DNA of 64,000 nt from Oscillospiraceae bacterium (GCA_015063605.1 SVTV01000016.1:1-64000); one strand, 5' to 3'. Counted from the first letter of the stretch, positions 36,709 to 45,333 are shown. A program made the numbers and translations. The notes: a model not told the origin generated them from the sequence alone.

Positions 36709-38712
36709 TTATTCTATTACCGCATAGACCTTTATATCGGTAAGGTCTATCTTTACGTTGTATTTGCCGTTTCCGAGATTTGTTACGATAACGGGGCGGC
36801 TTTCTGCATATAATTCGGGACTCTTAAGGGAGAGCTTATCCATATTCGTGATTCCGAGACCGTTTATATCTATTTCAAATTCGATCTTGGGATCGGTAAT
36901 ATTGGAAACGAGCTCCTTTAAGATATTCTTGTTTCCGTGGAGCCAATCATCCTGATGAGCGACACCCTCCATAGCACCGTTAAGGAAGTGAAGAACGAGA
37001 GAAGAATCGTTCTGGACCTTAAGCCTGCTGTAGAATCTCTTGTCGCCGGAAATATACTTGATACGTGGAGTGAAATATCCTTTGGCAAGAACTTCGTTGA
37101 AGCCCGCATTGCCGTGATTATCGAGAATGTAAAGCCCGGGATAGTTTTTGGATAAAAGCTTGTCCGAAAGAGGCTTTTCTCTCTCGTATCCGTTTTCGTC
37201 GCAAACGCCGAAGGGAAGTGTTACAAATGCCTTACCGCCATTTTCAAGATATTCGCATACCGCCTTGAACTGTTCGTCGGAGATACATCCGCAGTTATCA
37301 AGCACAAGGGGAGAGGTTTCCGAAAGAAGTCTGCCGCTGTCCGCAAGCTCCTCGAATCTTACGAAACGGTAGGATACATTGTTGGCAATGAGAGCGGATA
37401 TCCAGCTCTTGTTGTAATCCCATGCTTCCTTACCCGCTTCATCATTCCAATGATTCTCACGGTTGAAAATATTGTTGACTATGCGTATCTCATCAATGTT
37501 CTTACATTCGTACATACGTACCTTGCTGTGCTCGATTCCCCAATTGTTGAATCGTCCGATAAGTGCGGGTACGTCTTTTGCTTCCTTGGGCTGCTTTGCC
37601 AATCTGCCGTGAAGGGTGCTCATCCAGTTACATACGCCCCAATATCTTCCGAGAGCCCATGCAAGATATGCGCCGTCATCGTATATGGTATAGCTGAGTG
37701 CTATTGCAGGAGCGTTTCCGAGGTTCCTTCCTACATCGAGCTGAAGCATAGCTTCCGCATCATTACCCATCCAATTAGCGCTTCTTACCGTGATACCGCA
37801 GTTTTCGAGAAGTGCAAGGTCAATATAAGGAGACATTCTTTCTATATTGAGGGAAAGTGCGTTAAGGAGTGCGGGACCGGAGGAGGAGCAGCATGTGAAG
37901 AGGGGAATATCACCGATGGTTTCTTTGACCATCTTAACGTGGTTTACGACGGACTGTGTGCGGAATTTTACCCAGTCACGGAATACGGGATTTTTGTAAT
38001 TACCCCAATAATAGTCGCCCTTTGTTGTATCTCCCCAGAATTCCTTGTCTTCAAAGGGAGGAAGCTCGTGTCCGAACTGCTCCTTGAATTTTCTCTTGCA
38101 ATGCTCACAGGTGCATGCACGGAAGCCCGCATAGTGGCACATATCATCCACCATCATACCGTCAACGGGTACTTCGCTTATGAGCCTTTCAAGATAAAGC
38201 TTGTGCATCTTTAAAAAGTCGGGGTTGTTGTGGCAGAAAAGCTCTGTCATGTAAGCATAGGAATATCCTCTTGTTCCGTCACGGGCATCCACCTCGCATA
38301 TATCTCTGTAACGGATACCTTCATACTGAGCGTATTCGGCAGCCTTCTCGTCGTGGTGGAGGAGAACGTGATGTCTGTGATATTTATGGAGCTTATAATA
38401 TTCGTCATCTCCGCGGGGACGTTCAATAAGATTGCATGAATAATGGTCTACGAATTTGATACCTCTCTTATGAAGCTCTTCGGCTACATTGCGAAGATAT
38501 CCGTGGAGAGATTGGAAGTGATTGGCAAAGTCGAATCTCATGTGGAATCCGAAGTTTACACACACCTCGATCTTTGCATCTGCCATGGCATCGGCACGTT
38601 TGATTATGCTGTCGATAACATCTTGCTGAGGCCACATAAGGTCTGTGATGGTGCACCACCAGCTTGCAGCGCGTTCCGGTTTGAAATATTTGTAAGGAGT
38701 TTTATTTTCCAT
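36709..38712 (-). CDS. Glycoside-hydrolase-like protein (GHL6/GH42-type TIM barrel)
   Basis: A 667-residue cytoplasmic protein (no signal peptide). The N-terminal two-thirds reads as a TIM-barrel hydrolase: FGFHMRFDF, GIKFVDHYS, then GMMVDDMCHYAG near 187-198 and CEHCKRKFKEQFGHELP, a cysteine-containing block common to hypothetical glycosyl hydrolase family 6 and GH42 proteins. The C-terminal part (about 450-667) looks like the trimerisation/beta-sandwich region. The Asp pair in VDDM may be catalytic, but I cannot assign it. AAAAGGAAAA precedes the start at 38712. Single-gene transcript from a divergent promoter. Substrate unknown. Confidence 0.68.
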   Translation of the reverse strand: MENKTPYKYFKPERAASWWCTITDLMWPQQDVIDSIIKRADAMADAKIEVCVNFGFHMRFDFANHFQSLHGYLRNVAEELHKRGIKFVDHYSCNLIERPRGDDEYYKLHKYHRHHVLLHHDEKAAEYAQYEGIRYRDICEVDARDGTRGYSYAYMTELFCHNNPDFLKMHKLYLERLISEVPVDGMMVDDMCHYAGFRACTCEHCKRKFKEQFGHELPPFEDKEFWGDTTKGDYYWGNYKNPVFRDWVKFRTQSVVNHVKMVKETIGDIPLFTCCSSSGPALLNALSLNIERMSPYIDLALLENCGITVRSANWMGNDAEAMLQLDVGRNLGNAPAIALSYTIYDDGAYLAWALGRYWGVCNWMSTLHGRLAKQPKEAKDVPALIGRFNNWGIEHSKVRMYECKNIDEIRIVNNIFNRENHWNDEAGKEAWDYNKSWISALIANNVSYRFVRFEELADSGRLLSETSPLVLDNCGCISDEQFKAVCEYLENGGKAFVTLPFGVCDENGYEREKPLSDKLLSKNYPGLYILDNHGNAGFNEVLAKGYFTPRIKYISGDKRFYSRLKVQNDSSLVLHFLNGAMEGVAHQDDWLHGNKNILKELVSNITDPKIEFEIDINGLGITNMDKLSLKSPELYAESRPVIVTNLGNGKYNVKIDLTDIKVYAVIE

Positions 38713-38766
38713 GATTTATTTTCCTTTTCTTATGAATATAAAGACTCTGCGTCAAGTCATGTATTT

Positions 38767-38795
38767 ATTATATCAAAGGTAAAGACGTATTGCAA
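38767..38795 (-). promoter_or_regulatory. Promoter of the glycoside-hydrolase-like gene
   Basis: On the minus strand: TTGCAA (38795-38790), 17 bp, TATAAT (38772-38767) preceded by TGA. It points away from the cysK-side promoter at 38840-38868, whose -10 has the same TTTGATATAAT context. Confidence 0.72.
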
Positions 38796-38839
38796 CAATA
38801 TTTTGAAAAATCAAGGGAATTTTGAAATAAATAAAAAAG

Positions 38840-38868
38840 TTGACAAAAAAATTCACTTTTGATATAAT
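38840..38868 (+). promoter_or_regulatory. Consensus sigma-A promoter entering the first 92-bp array
   Basis: TTGACA (38840-38845), 17 bp, TATAAT (38863-38868) with TGA in front: full consensus plus extended -10. Transcription would start near 38875 and run through the whole repeat array toward cysK. Confidence 0.88.
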
Positions 38869-39138
38869 AAGCGCAAATAAGTACAGTTCGAACAAAAACG
38901 TGCGCTTAACAAAATTGTGCGTCTGCACGCACAATTTTCCTGCTGCAGCCATGCTATAATAAATAAGTACAGTTCGAACAAAAACATGCGCTTAACAAAA
39001 TTGTGCGCTCTTGCGCACAATTTGCCTACTGCAGTTATGATATAATAAGCGCAAACAACTGCTGTACGAACAAAAACATGCGCTTAACAAAATTGTGCGT
39101 CTGCACGCACAATTTTCCAACTGCTATTATGATATAAT
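38863..39138 (+). repeat. 92-bp tandem repeat array A (three units plus a final -10)
   Basis: Units begin at 38863, 38955 and 39041, with a last TATAAT at 39133-39138; periods are 92, 86 and 92 bp (the second unit lacks GCGCAA after TATAATAA). Each full unit holds TATAAT, then TAAGCGCA and 25 bp later its inverse TGCGCTTA, then a hairpin AAAATTGTGCG/CGCACAATTTT with a loop that varies (TCTGCA; the second unit has a longer stem and TCTT loop). All four TATAAT boxes are preceded by TGA or TGC (extended -10). The array ends 38 nt before the cysK start. The same unit forms array B at 57089-57368. Confidence 0.93.
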
Positions 39139-39176
39139 AACAGTAAATGATAACAAATGACGGAGGGAAGAGATAT

Positions 39177-40100
39177 ATGGCGAAAATAGTATGTTCCGCA
39201 GATGAATTGATAGGAAGGACTCCGCTTCTGGAGCTTCGGAATATAGAGAAAAAGTACGGACTTGAAAGCAAGATAATAGCAAAGCTTGAATTTTTTAATC
39301 CCGCAGGCTCGGTAAAAGACCGTGTTGCAAAGAAAATGATAGACGATGCCGAGAAAAGCGGAAGGCTTAAAAGCGGCTCCGTGATAATTGAGCCTACCTC
39401 GGGCAATACGGGAATAGGTCTTGCCTCTGTTGCGGCGGCGAGAGGCTATAAAACGATCATTGTTATGCCCGATACCATGTCGATGGAAAGGCGTAAGCTT
39501 ATGAAGGCATACGGCGCACAGCTCGTTTTAAGTGACGGAAAGCTCGGTATGAAGGGAGCTATCGCAAAGGCGGAGGAGCTTGCGGCGGAAATACCCGACA
39601 GTATTATTGCGGGACAATTTGTCAATCCTTCGAATCCCAAAGCGCACAGAGAGACCACGGGCCCCGAAATATATGAGGATACCGACGGCAATGTGGATAT
39701 ATTCGTTGCGGGCGTCGGTACGGGAGGTACCGTTACGGGTACGGGTGAGTATCTGAAATCGAAGAACGAAAATATAAAGGTGGTTGCGGTCGAACCCGAA
39801 TCATCTCCCTTCCTTTCAAAGGGCGTTGGAGGTGCTCATGCTATTCAGGGTATCGGTGCAGGCTTTGTTCCCGATGTGCTGAACACAGAGGTATATGACG
39901 AAATAATAACAGTGAAAAACGAAGAAGCATATGAATGGGCAAGGGAGGTCGGAAAAACCGAGGGTATCCTTATAGGAATTTCCTCGGGAGCGGCTCTTTG
40001 CGCCGCCGTAAAGCTTGCAAAGGAGAATAAAGGTAAGAATATAGTTGTGATCTTCCCCGATTCCGGTGACAGATATCTTTCCACAGATCTTTACGAATAA
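39177..40100 (+). CDS. cysK: Cysteine synthase (O-acetylserine sulfhydrylase)
   Basis: A 307-residue PLP enzyme that makes cysteine from O-acetylserine and sulfide. The PLP lysine is Lys47 in NPAGSVKDR; TSGNTG (about 74-79) binds substrate and GTGGT (about 178-182) the PLP phosphate. Length is normal for CysK and there is no C-terminal CBS domain as in cystathionine beta-synthase. GGAGG lies 10 nt upstream of ATG 39177, so the in-frame ATG 39147 is not used. The gene sits directly behind the 92-bp array and the last TATAAT is 38 nt before the start. No cysE is nearby. Confidence 0.95.
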   Translation: MAKIVCSADELIGRTPLLELRNIEKKYGLESKIIAKLEFFNPAGSVKDRVAKKMIDDAEKSGRLKSGSVIIEPTSGNTGIGLASVAAARGYKTIIVMPDTMSMERRKLMKAYGAQLVLSDGKLGMKGAIAKAEELAAEIPDSIIAGQFVNPSNPKAHRETTGPEIYEDTDGNVDIFVAGVGTGGTVTGTGEYLKSKNENIKVVAVEPESSPFLSKGVGGAHAIQGIGAGFVPDVLNTEVYDEIITVKNEEAYEWAREVGKTEGILIGISSGAALCAAVKLAKENKGKNIVVIFPDSGDRYLSTDLYE

Positions 40101-40105
40101 AAAAT

Positions 40106-40150
40106 TCCCATAGGAATCCGTTTTTTTAGATTCCTATGGGATATCTTTTT
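40106..40150. terminator. Bidirectional terminator between cysK and the NhaC-family gene
   Basis: A perfect 13-bp stem TCCCATAGGAATC/GATTCCTATGGGA with a 10-nt loop, followed on the plus strand by TATCTTTTT; A-runs on the other side give T-runs for the minus strand. Confidence 0.9.
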
Positions 40151-40170
40151 ATATTACCGTTGTGTTACGA

Positions 40171-41838
40171 TCAGTCTATCTGAGGGAGCTTGCGGTTCTT
40201 GGTGAGCATCTTAAGAACAACAGCAGTACCTATTGTAACGAGGATTCCGAGAGGCAGACAGATGAATACGTTCTGTACGAATCCGGAAATGAGGAACATT
40301 ACAAAGGATATACCCGCAACCGTAAGAGCATAGGGGATCTGTGTTGAAACGTGTGCCAAGTGGTCACACTGCGCACCTGCAGAGGACATGATGGTCGTAT
40401 CGGAAATGGGGGAGCAGTGGTCGCCGCAAACTGCGCCTGCGAGACATGCGGACATTCCGATGGTGAGAAGCTCGCTTCCTTCGGGGAATATACCGACAAC
40501 GATGGGTATAAGGATACCGAAGGTTCCCCAGGATGTACCGGTGGAGAATGCGAGGAAGCATGCAACGAGGAATATGATAGCGGGAAGGAAGTTTGCAAGA
40601 CCTGCAGCAGAGTTGCTCATAAGGTCGTACACAAAATACTTTGTTCCGAGAAGAGAGGTCATATTCTTAAGAGCTGTTGCGAATGTAAGGATAAGTATTG
40701 CGGGAACCATTGCGCAGAAGCCGTCGGGAAGAGCGGCGAGGCTCTTTTCGAAGGAAAGCACCTTGCGTGCGGCAAGATAAATAATGGAAACCACAAGAGC
40801 GATAAGACCGCCCATAGGAAGACCTACTGTTGCGTCTGTATCAGCGAACGCGTCGATAAAGCTTGCTCCGTCCAATATACCGCCTACATATACGAGGCAG
40901 AATACGCTGGCAACGATAAGAACGATAACGGGGAAGAGAAGATCGAATACTATTCCCTTGTCATTTGTTTCGGGAAGCTTGGAGGATTCTGAGGTTTCGA
41001 TAGCATCGGGCTTGCCTGTGGACTGAACCTTGAATTCGTAAGCCGCCATCTTACCGTAGTCGAAGCCGATGAAGGTGATAACAACTATGAATACCAATGT
41101 GAGGAGTGCGTAGAAGTTATAGGGGATAGCGGAGATGAAAAGCTCAAGACCCTTTCCTTCTTCTGCGTAAGAGGAAACTGCCGCAGCCCAGGAGGAGATG
41201 GGGGCTATCATACAAACGGGAGCCGCTGTGGAGTCGATTATGTAAGAAAGCTTTGCACGGGATATCTTGTGCGTATCGGTAACGGGCATCATGACTGAGC
41301 CGACTGTAAGACAGTTGAAATAGTCATCGATGAATATGAGTATACCGAGAGCGAATGTGGCGAGAATAGCGCCTACTCTCGTCTTGATGTGGGTAGCTGC
41401 CCAGCGTCCGAAAGCGGCGGAACCGCCTGCACGGTTAACGAGAGCAACGAGCATACCAAGCTCAACGAGGAATATGAATATACCTGCGTTTCCTGCAACC
41501 GCTTCGATGAAGCCGCCGTTTATAGCGGAATCAAGAGTGCCTGTGAAGCTGAAATTGCTGTAAAGCAATGCGCCGGATACGACACCGATGAAGAGGGAGC
41601 TGTAAACTTCTTTTGTAATGAGCGCCAATCCGATGGCGATAACGGGAGGAAGCAGAGCCCAGATCGTACCGCGTACAGCACCTTCGCCGCCGCAGGTCTC
41701 ACAAGCTTCCATTGTCTCGGCTGTACAGTCGGGGCAAGCGACAGTACCCGAGGAGCCGTCCGTAATGCACGCTACAACGAGCAATATTATTATTGCGACG
41801 GAAGCGAGAAGGAGGGCAAGCTTTTTGTTCTTAGACAT
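40171..41838 (-). CDS. NhaC-family transporter, probable lysine importer
   Basis: A 555-residue membrane protein with about 12 hydrophobic segments and motifs of the NhaC Na+/H+ antiporter family (IFIDDYFNCLTVG, STGTSWGTFGI, GDHCSPISDTTIMSSAG). A lysine riboswitch and terminator sit directly upstream, so lysine uptake, as predicted for L-box-controlled NhaC relatives (LysW), is more likely than plain Na+/H+ exchange. Odd feature: the first loop carries two CxxC pairs (Cys35/38 and Cys46/49) between the first and second membrane helices, like a small zinc ribbon facing outside. AAGGAG precedes the start at 41838. Confidence 0.85.
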   Translation of the reverse strand: MSKNKKLALLLASVAIIILLVVACITDGSSGTVACPDCTAETMEACETCGGEGAVRGTIWALLPPVIAIGLALITKEVYSSLFIGVVSGALLYSNFSFTGTLDSAINGGFIEAVAGNAGIFIFLVELGMLVALVNRAGGSAAFGRWAATHIKTRVGAILATFALGILIFIDDYFNCLTVGSVMMPVTDTHKISRAKLSYIIDSTAAPVCMIAPISSWAAAVSSYAEEGKGLELFISAIPYNFYALLTLVFIVVITFIGFDYGKMAAYEFKVQSTGKPDAIETSESSKLPETNDKGIVFDLLFPVIVLIVASVFCLVYVGGILDGASFIDAFADTDATVGLPMGGLIALVVSIIYLAARKVLSFEKSLAALPDGFCAMVPAILILTFATALKNMTSLLGTKYFVYDLMSNSAAGLANFLPAIIFLVACFLAFSTGTSWGTFGILIPIVVGIFPEGSELLTIGMSACLAGAVCGDHCSPISDTTIMSSAGAQCDHLAHVSTQIPYALTVAGISFVMFLISGFVQNVFICLPLGILVTIGTAVVLKMLTKNRKLPQID

Positions 41839-41865
41839 GGTAAGTCTCCTTATAATATGTGTTTA

Positions 41866-41894
41866 CAAAAGAAAAGCCGCGGACAAGCCGCGGT
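41866..41894 (-). terminator. Riboswitch-controlled terminator
   Basis: On the minus strand CCGCGG pairs with CCGCGG around a 5-nt loop and is followed by CTTTTCTTTTG. It lies between the lysine aptamer and the transporter start. Confidence 0.85.
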
Positions 41895-41917
41895 CAATAA
41901 ATGAGGACATTTCAACC

Positions 41918-42070
41918 GATAGCTCTCCACAAAAAGTGACAGAATGCAAAATATTCTCCTGCATTCCGACGTGAGGAACGCTCGCCGTTCCCGACATCTC
42001 GGCGAAAAGCCCTTTCTCCGTCCCTGCGAGAGGTTGTTACACGGATACTGATGCGTTTCGCGCCTCTATC
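41918..42070 (-). promoter_or_regulatory. Lysine riboswitch (L box)
   Basis: Read on the minus strand the conserved parts come in order: GATAGAGGCGCG, ATCAGTA, GGAGAAAGG, GCCGAGAT, CTGTCA and GTGGAGAGCTATC. The ends pair as P1 (GATAG/CTATC). With the terminator at 41866-41894 this predicts shut-off by lysine. Confidence 0.93.
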
Positions 42071-42088
42071 TTTTGTATTAATACCATG

Positions 42089-42117
42089 AGTATACACTAA
42101 TTATTAAGGTATGTCAA
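42089..42117 (-). promoter_or_regulatory. Promoter of the lysine-riboswitch transcript
   Basis: On the minus strand: TTGACA (42117-42112), 17 bp, TATACT (42094-42089). The start point falls just upstream of the aptamer. Confidence 0.83.
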
Positions 42118-42186
42118 GGGGTTTGTCGAATTTTTGTGAAATTTTTTAATAAATTATGAATTTGTTAAAAATAAATCAAAGTTTAC

Positions 42187-42233
42187 CCATAAAGAAAAGC
42201 ATTTACAACATGCTTTCGCCCATTGTAAATGCT
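42187..42233 (-). terminator. Terminator of the CHAP-SLH gene
   Basis: An 11-bp stem AGCATTTACAA/TTGTAAATGCT with a 14-nt loop is followed on the minus strand by TTTTCTTTATGGG. Confidence 0.83.
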
Positions 42234-42276
42234 CTCTTTTTATCTTTTTCGGTTTTCGGAATGTAGCAGTCCCGCC

Positions 42277-43836
42277 TTAAAACGGGAAGCGATCGGCGCT
42301 TTCAAGAGCCTTTACCGTACCCGCAAGCATCTGTGCCGCTTCACCTCGTGTGGAGGCGGACTTCATGGAATAAATATCGTTTTCGGATATTATGTCACGC
42401 TCCAGCATCCACTCGACGGCTTCTTTTGCGTAATCGGAAATGAGTCCCTCTTCGACATATTCTGTTACGTCATAAACCTTGTCGGTGCGTGTCTTATCAC
42501 CTTTAGACATAACCCATCTGTAGAGAAGTACGGCTGTCTGTTCACGTGTGACCTCGGAGTGGGGTGCAAATTCTTTTTCGCTGATACCCTTGATTATTCC
42601 GTTTTTACTGCCCCATTCAACTGCGGCTTCATAGTAGCTTCCGCGCTCTACATCCTTGAATTTTCTACTGTACGATACGGAGGGCTCATTTTCCATTCTG
42701 TGGAGAACGGTTACGAACATTGCTCTTGTCATTGTTATGTCGGGAGCAAATTCGGTTTCGCTCACACCCTTCATGTATCCTTTTTCATATACGAAGTCCA
42801 CTGCCTCTTCGGCGGGATGGTTTACCCTGTGAACATCGGTAAATATTTTTTTGCCGCTTGTTTTTTCAACTTGATCGTTGATCGTGTTATTTTCTTTGGA
42901 AGCAGATGTGTAACCCTGAGAAGCAGCATAGGAAACGTAATCGGGACGGGCAATGGCGCAGATGGTGTCATTGGAAAAGGCTATTTTCCATTTTGATACC
43001 GCCGTGTTTCCGTCTTTGCCTGCGAGAAGATAAGCATATCCCGTGTAGTTGCCCTGATTCTGACCGTTTCCGTCTATATAGTAAACGTATCCGTCCTTGT
43101 AATCATATACAAGACCCACATGTCCCCATCTATCCGTGGAGCTTTTTGGTCTGAAGAATATAAGGTCGCCCTTTTCTGGTGTGCATATGTATCTGTCGCC
43201 CTCGGAGGGGATGCCGTTATCGTTTTTACCCGTTGCGTTATGTGCCATTCCGGGCTTTGTTACCCAGCTCAGATCTTTTTTGACTTCTGTCTGAGCGTAT
43301 CTTAAGTTTCCGTTATCGGTGAAAAAGTACCACACTTCAAAGGTGTTGTCCTTTAATACGGAATAAGGCTTTGCATAAGTTCCCCAACCTGTGAAGAGCT
43401 TTCCTTCTCCCGCAAGTCCCGCTTCCGATGCACACCATGAGATAAAGGGAGCGCACCAGGAATTTCCGTCGGAGCCCGTGAACTTACCGTATTTGGTCTT
43501 GTTTACGCCCGTTTCCATGTAACCGACTTCGTTTTCGGCTATGGTAATAAGAGCGTCAATGATCTTTTCCGCAGAAGCGTCATCAGAAGCTTCTGCCTCT
43601 TCCGAGGCTTCCGCTTCATCTTCGGAAAATACGTCCTCATCGGTCTCCTCTTCATTTTCTTCGGTCGTCACCTCATCATCGGGTGTGGGATCGAGAAGAG
43701 TGAGGGGAGGTCTTTTATTTTCCGATACAACACGTGAGTGGCTCGGTGTATTTCCGGCGGCGCCTACTGTTACAGCCGCTGTTATTGTCTGCATAATAAA
43801 AAGTAAGGTTAAAATAAATGATAATGCTTTTTTCAT
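42277..43836 (-). CDS. Secreted CHAP/NlpC-P60-like peptidase with three SLH domains
   Basis: A 519-residue exported protein. It has a signal peptide (1-27), an acidic Glu/Asp-rich linker (about 50-90), then a CHAP-type cysteine peptidase/amidase domain (about 92-305; Cys128 in SWCAPFISWC and His in DRWGHVGLVYDY, about 237), and three SLH repeats (about 330-515) that attach proteins to secondary wall polymer. It probably cuts or remodels peptidoglycan at the cell surface. AGGAG lies upstream of the start at 43836. Single-gene transcript ending at a good terminator. Confidence 0.88.
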   Translation of the reverse strand: MKKALSFILTLLFIMQTITAAVTVGAAGNTPSHSRVVSENKRPPLTLLDPTPDDEVTTEENEEETDEDVFSEDEAEASEEAEASDDASAEKIIDALITIAENEVGYMETGVNKTKYGKFTGSDGNSWCAPFISWCASEAGLAGEGKLFTGWGTYAKPYSVLKDNTFEVWYFFTDNGNLRYAQTEVKKDLSWVTKPGMAHNATGKNDNGIPSEGDRYICTPEKGDLIFFRPKSSTDRWGHVGLVYDYKDGYVYYIDGNGQNQGNYTGYAYLLAGKDGNTAVSKWKIAFSNDTICAIARPDYVSYAASQGYTSASKENNTINDQVEKTSGKKIFTDVHRVNHPAEEAVDFVYEKGYMKGVSETEFAPDITMTRAMFVTVLHRMENEPSVSYSRKFKDVERGSYYEAAVEWGSKNGIIKGISEKEFAPHSEVTREQTAVLLYRWVMSKGDKTRTDKVYDVTEYVEEGLISDYAKEAVEWMLERDIISENDIYSMKSASTRGEAAQMLAGTVKALESADRFPF

Positions 43837-43948
43837 GATTTTTTCTCCTGTAATAATTATTATTGATTTGATTATTCGATTATTTGATTAAACGTTTTTT
43901 CGATACCGATAGTTTTCGCAGATCTCACCTCAACACACTGCGCGCAGA

Positions 43949-43987
43949 AAATAAAAAAGACCGACAAGAGCCTACCGCAGCTTGTCG
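43949..43987 (-). terminator. Minus-strand terminator downstream of the GTGAAAT array
   Basis: CGACAAG/CTTGTCG with a 12-nt loop, followed on the minus strand by GTCTTTTTTATTTTC. It would end transcription coming from tRNA-Pro through the palindrome array. Confidence 0.75.
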
Positions 43988-44065
43988 ATCGTGTATATTG
44001 GCTATCACCCATACAAAAAACGAATGGGGTATCGTAACGGTGTTGAACCGTAAAATTGTAAGAGA

Positions 44066-44240
44066 GTGAAATCGTTCGCTTACGCTCACGGTGAAATAAT
44101 TTCCTTACGGAAATTGTGAAATATCTCACTACGTTCGATGTGAAATGAAATTTGCTGCATTCACGTCAGCGAACATTTCACATTTGCGAAGCAAATATTT
44201 CACAGCAAAGCTGTTTCACTTGCCCGAAGGGCAAATTTCG
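44066..44240. repeat. GTGAAAT palindromic repeat array
   Basis: GTGAAAT occurs at 44066-44072, 44091-44097, 44116-44122 and 44140-44146, and its inverse ATTTCAC at 44175-44181 and 44197-44203 with a variant GTTTCAC at 44213-44219. Between the copies lie short stem-loops, several with GAA or TTAC loops: AATTTCC-TTAC-GGAAATT, ATTTGC-GAA-GCAAAT, TTGCCC-GAA-GGGCAA. The first copies are about 25 bp apart. It is non-coding and sits just downstream of tRNA-Pro. Confidence 0.8.
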
Positions 44241-44274
44241 TTGAAAAGCCTCGTCGAAAGACAAGGTTTTTTTC

Positions 44275-44351
44275 TGGTCGGAGTGAGAGGATTTGAACCT
44301 CCGGCCTCTTGGTCCCGAACCAAGCACTCTACCAAACTGAGCCACACCCCG
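44275..44351 (-). tRNA. tRNA-Pro (CGG)
   Basis: A 77-nt cloverleaf with acceptor CGGGGTG/CACTCCG (one G-U), anticodon stem CTTGG/CCAAG and loop TTCGGGA, giving anticodon CGG. Discriminator A and encoded CCA. It stands alone, followed by a CCTTGTC/GACGAGG stem and the GTGAAAT array. Confidence 0.95.
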
Positions 44352-44453
44352 TGATTTCATAACGGTTATACAGTATAACATACAATTTTGAAAATACAGG
44401 GTACGTTGAGTGAATAAAAAGAGAACAGTGTTGCTTTTCAATAAAGAACGCTT

Positions 44454-45176
44454 TTACAATATCGTTACATACTTCTTCATCTCGGCGATCTCAAGGCTTG
44501 TGATGATATCTATGCCGAACACGTTGGGATGAAGGCCGTCCATGAAGTAAAGGCCGTTGTTGTTTACCATATCGGTGGGTGCGGTCCACTCGGGTTCGAA
44601 GGACATATCGAAGTTACAGAGAGTGTAAAGATCGAGGAGAGCGACATTGTTTTTCACGGCACACTCTCTGATTGCACGGTTCTTCCTTTCGTGGTTTTCC
44701 TTCAGACTCCATGTATCGTCTCCACCGAAGCGCTTTTGAGGAAGATCGGTGCAGAATATCATTTTCGGCTTGCTTTCCCACGTAAGCTTCCGCCAATCGT
44801 AAAAGAGATCCTTATATTTTCTCATTATATGATCTATTGCCTGAATGAATAGTGTACCGGAATAATTTTCGTTTATATCGGTTTCGACTGCTTTTGGCTC
44901 TCCGTATATTCTACTGTTTTCCTCGGAAAATGTTCCCACGGTGCCTTTGCCGCCTATATCGTTTCCTCCCACGAGCCACAACGAAAAGTCATGTGGTGAT
45001 GATGTCAATCTTTCAAAATATATATCGGAAGCGTTTTTTAAAACATTCCAACCGCTTTCCCCGCCGACGATCACCTCAGCACCTGTCTTTTTCTCAAGCG
45101 TTTCCTTATAGAATGTATAATCATTGCTTGAACGGCTGTCGCCCGCCAAGAATATTTTTTTGCCCTTTAATGTCAT
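44454..45176 (-). CDS. SGNH/GDSL-type esterase
   Basis: A 240-residue SGNH hydrolase. Block I is AGDSRSS near residues 11-17 (Ser14 nucleophile), the Gly in GGESGW and Asn in VGGNDIGG form the oxyanion site, and the catalytic pair is DGLHPN near the C-terminus. No signal peptide, so it is likely cytoplasmic, perhaps removing acetyl groups from imported glycans. AGAGG lies about 9 nt before the start at 45176. It is transcribed alone, next to tRNA-Pro. Confidence 0.83.
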   Translation of the reverse strand: MTLKGKKIFLAGDSRSSNDYTFYKETLEKKTGAEVIVGGESGWNVLKNASDIYFERLTSSPHDFSLWLVGGNDIGGKGTVGTFSEENSRIYGEPKAVETDINENYSGTLFIQAIDHIMRKYKDLFYDWRKLTWESKPKMIFCTDLPQKRFGGDDTWSLKENHERKNRAIRECAVKNNVALLDLYTLCNFDMSFEPEWTAPTDMVNNNGLYFMDGLHPNVFGIDIITSLEIAEMKKYVTIL

Positions 45177-45333
45177 TGTGTAAAGCCTCTTGCGTGTTTA
45201 TTTGTTATTGATAATGTTATCATCGCAATGAATAGAAAAACAAATCTTATCCTTAAGCCTTTGTGAAATAAGTGTGAATTGAAGGAAAGCGTGTACAGAG
45301 TGAATATTTCGATGGTAATTTTTTTTGAAACTA

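Noticed and set aside
38863-39138. CRISPR array or mobile element for the 92-bp arrays
   Set aside because: The unit is 92 bp with no short unique spacers, contains TATAAT boxes and hairpins, and has no transposase or terminal inverted repeats.
40171-41838. Plain Na+/H+ antiporter label
   Set aside because: The lysine riboswitch directly upstream points to lysine transport, so the antiporter name alone would mislead.
44066-44240. CRISPR array
   Set aside because: Repeat word is only 7 bp, palindromic and of mixed orientation, intervals hold hairpins and not unique spacers, and no cas gene is near.
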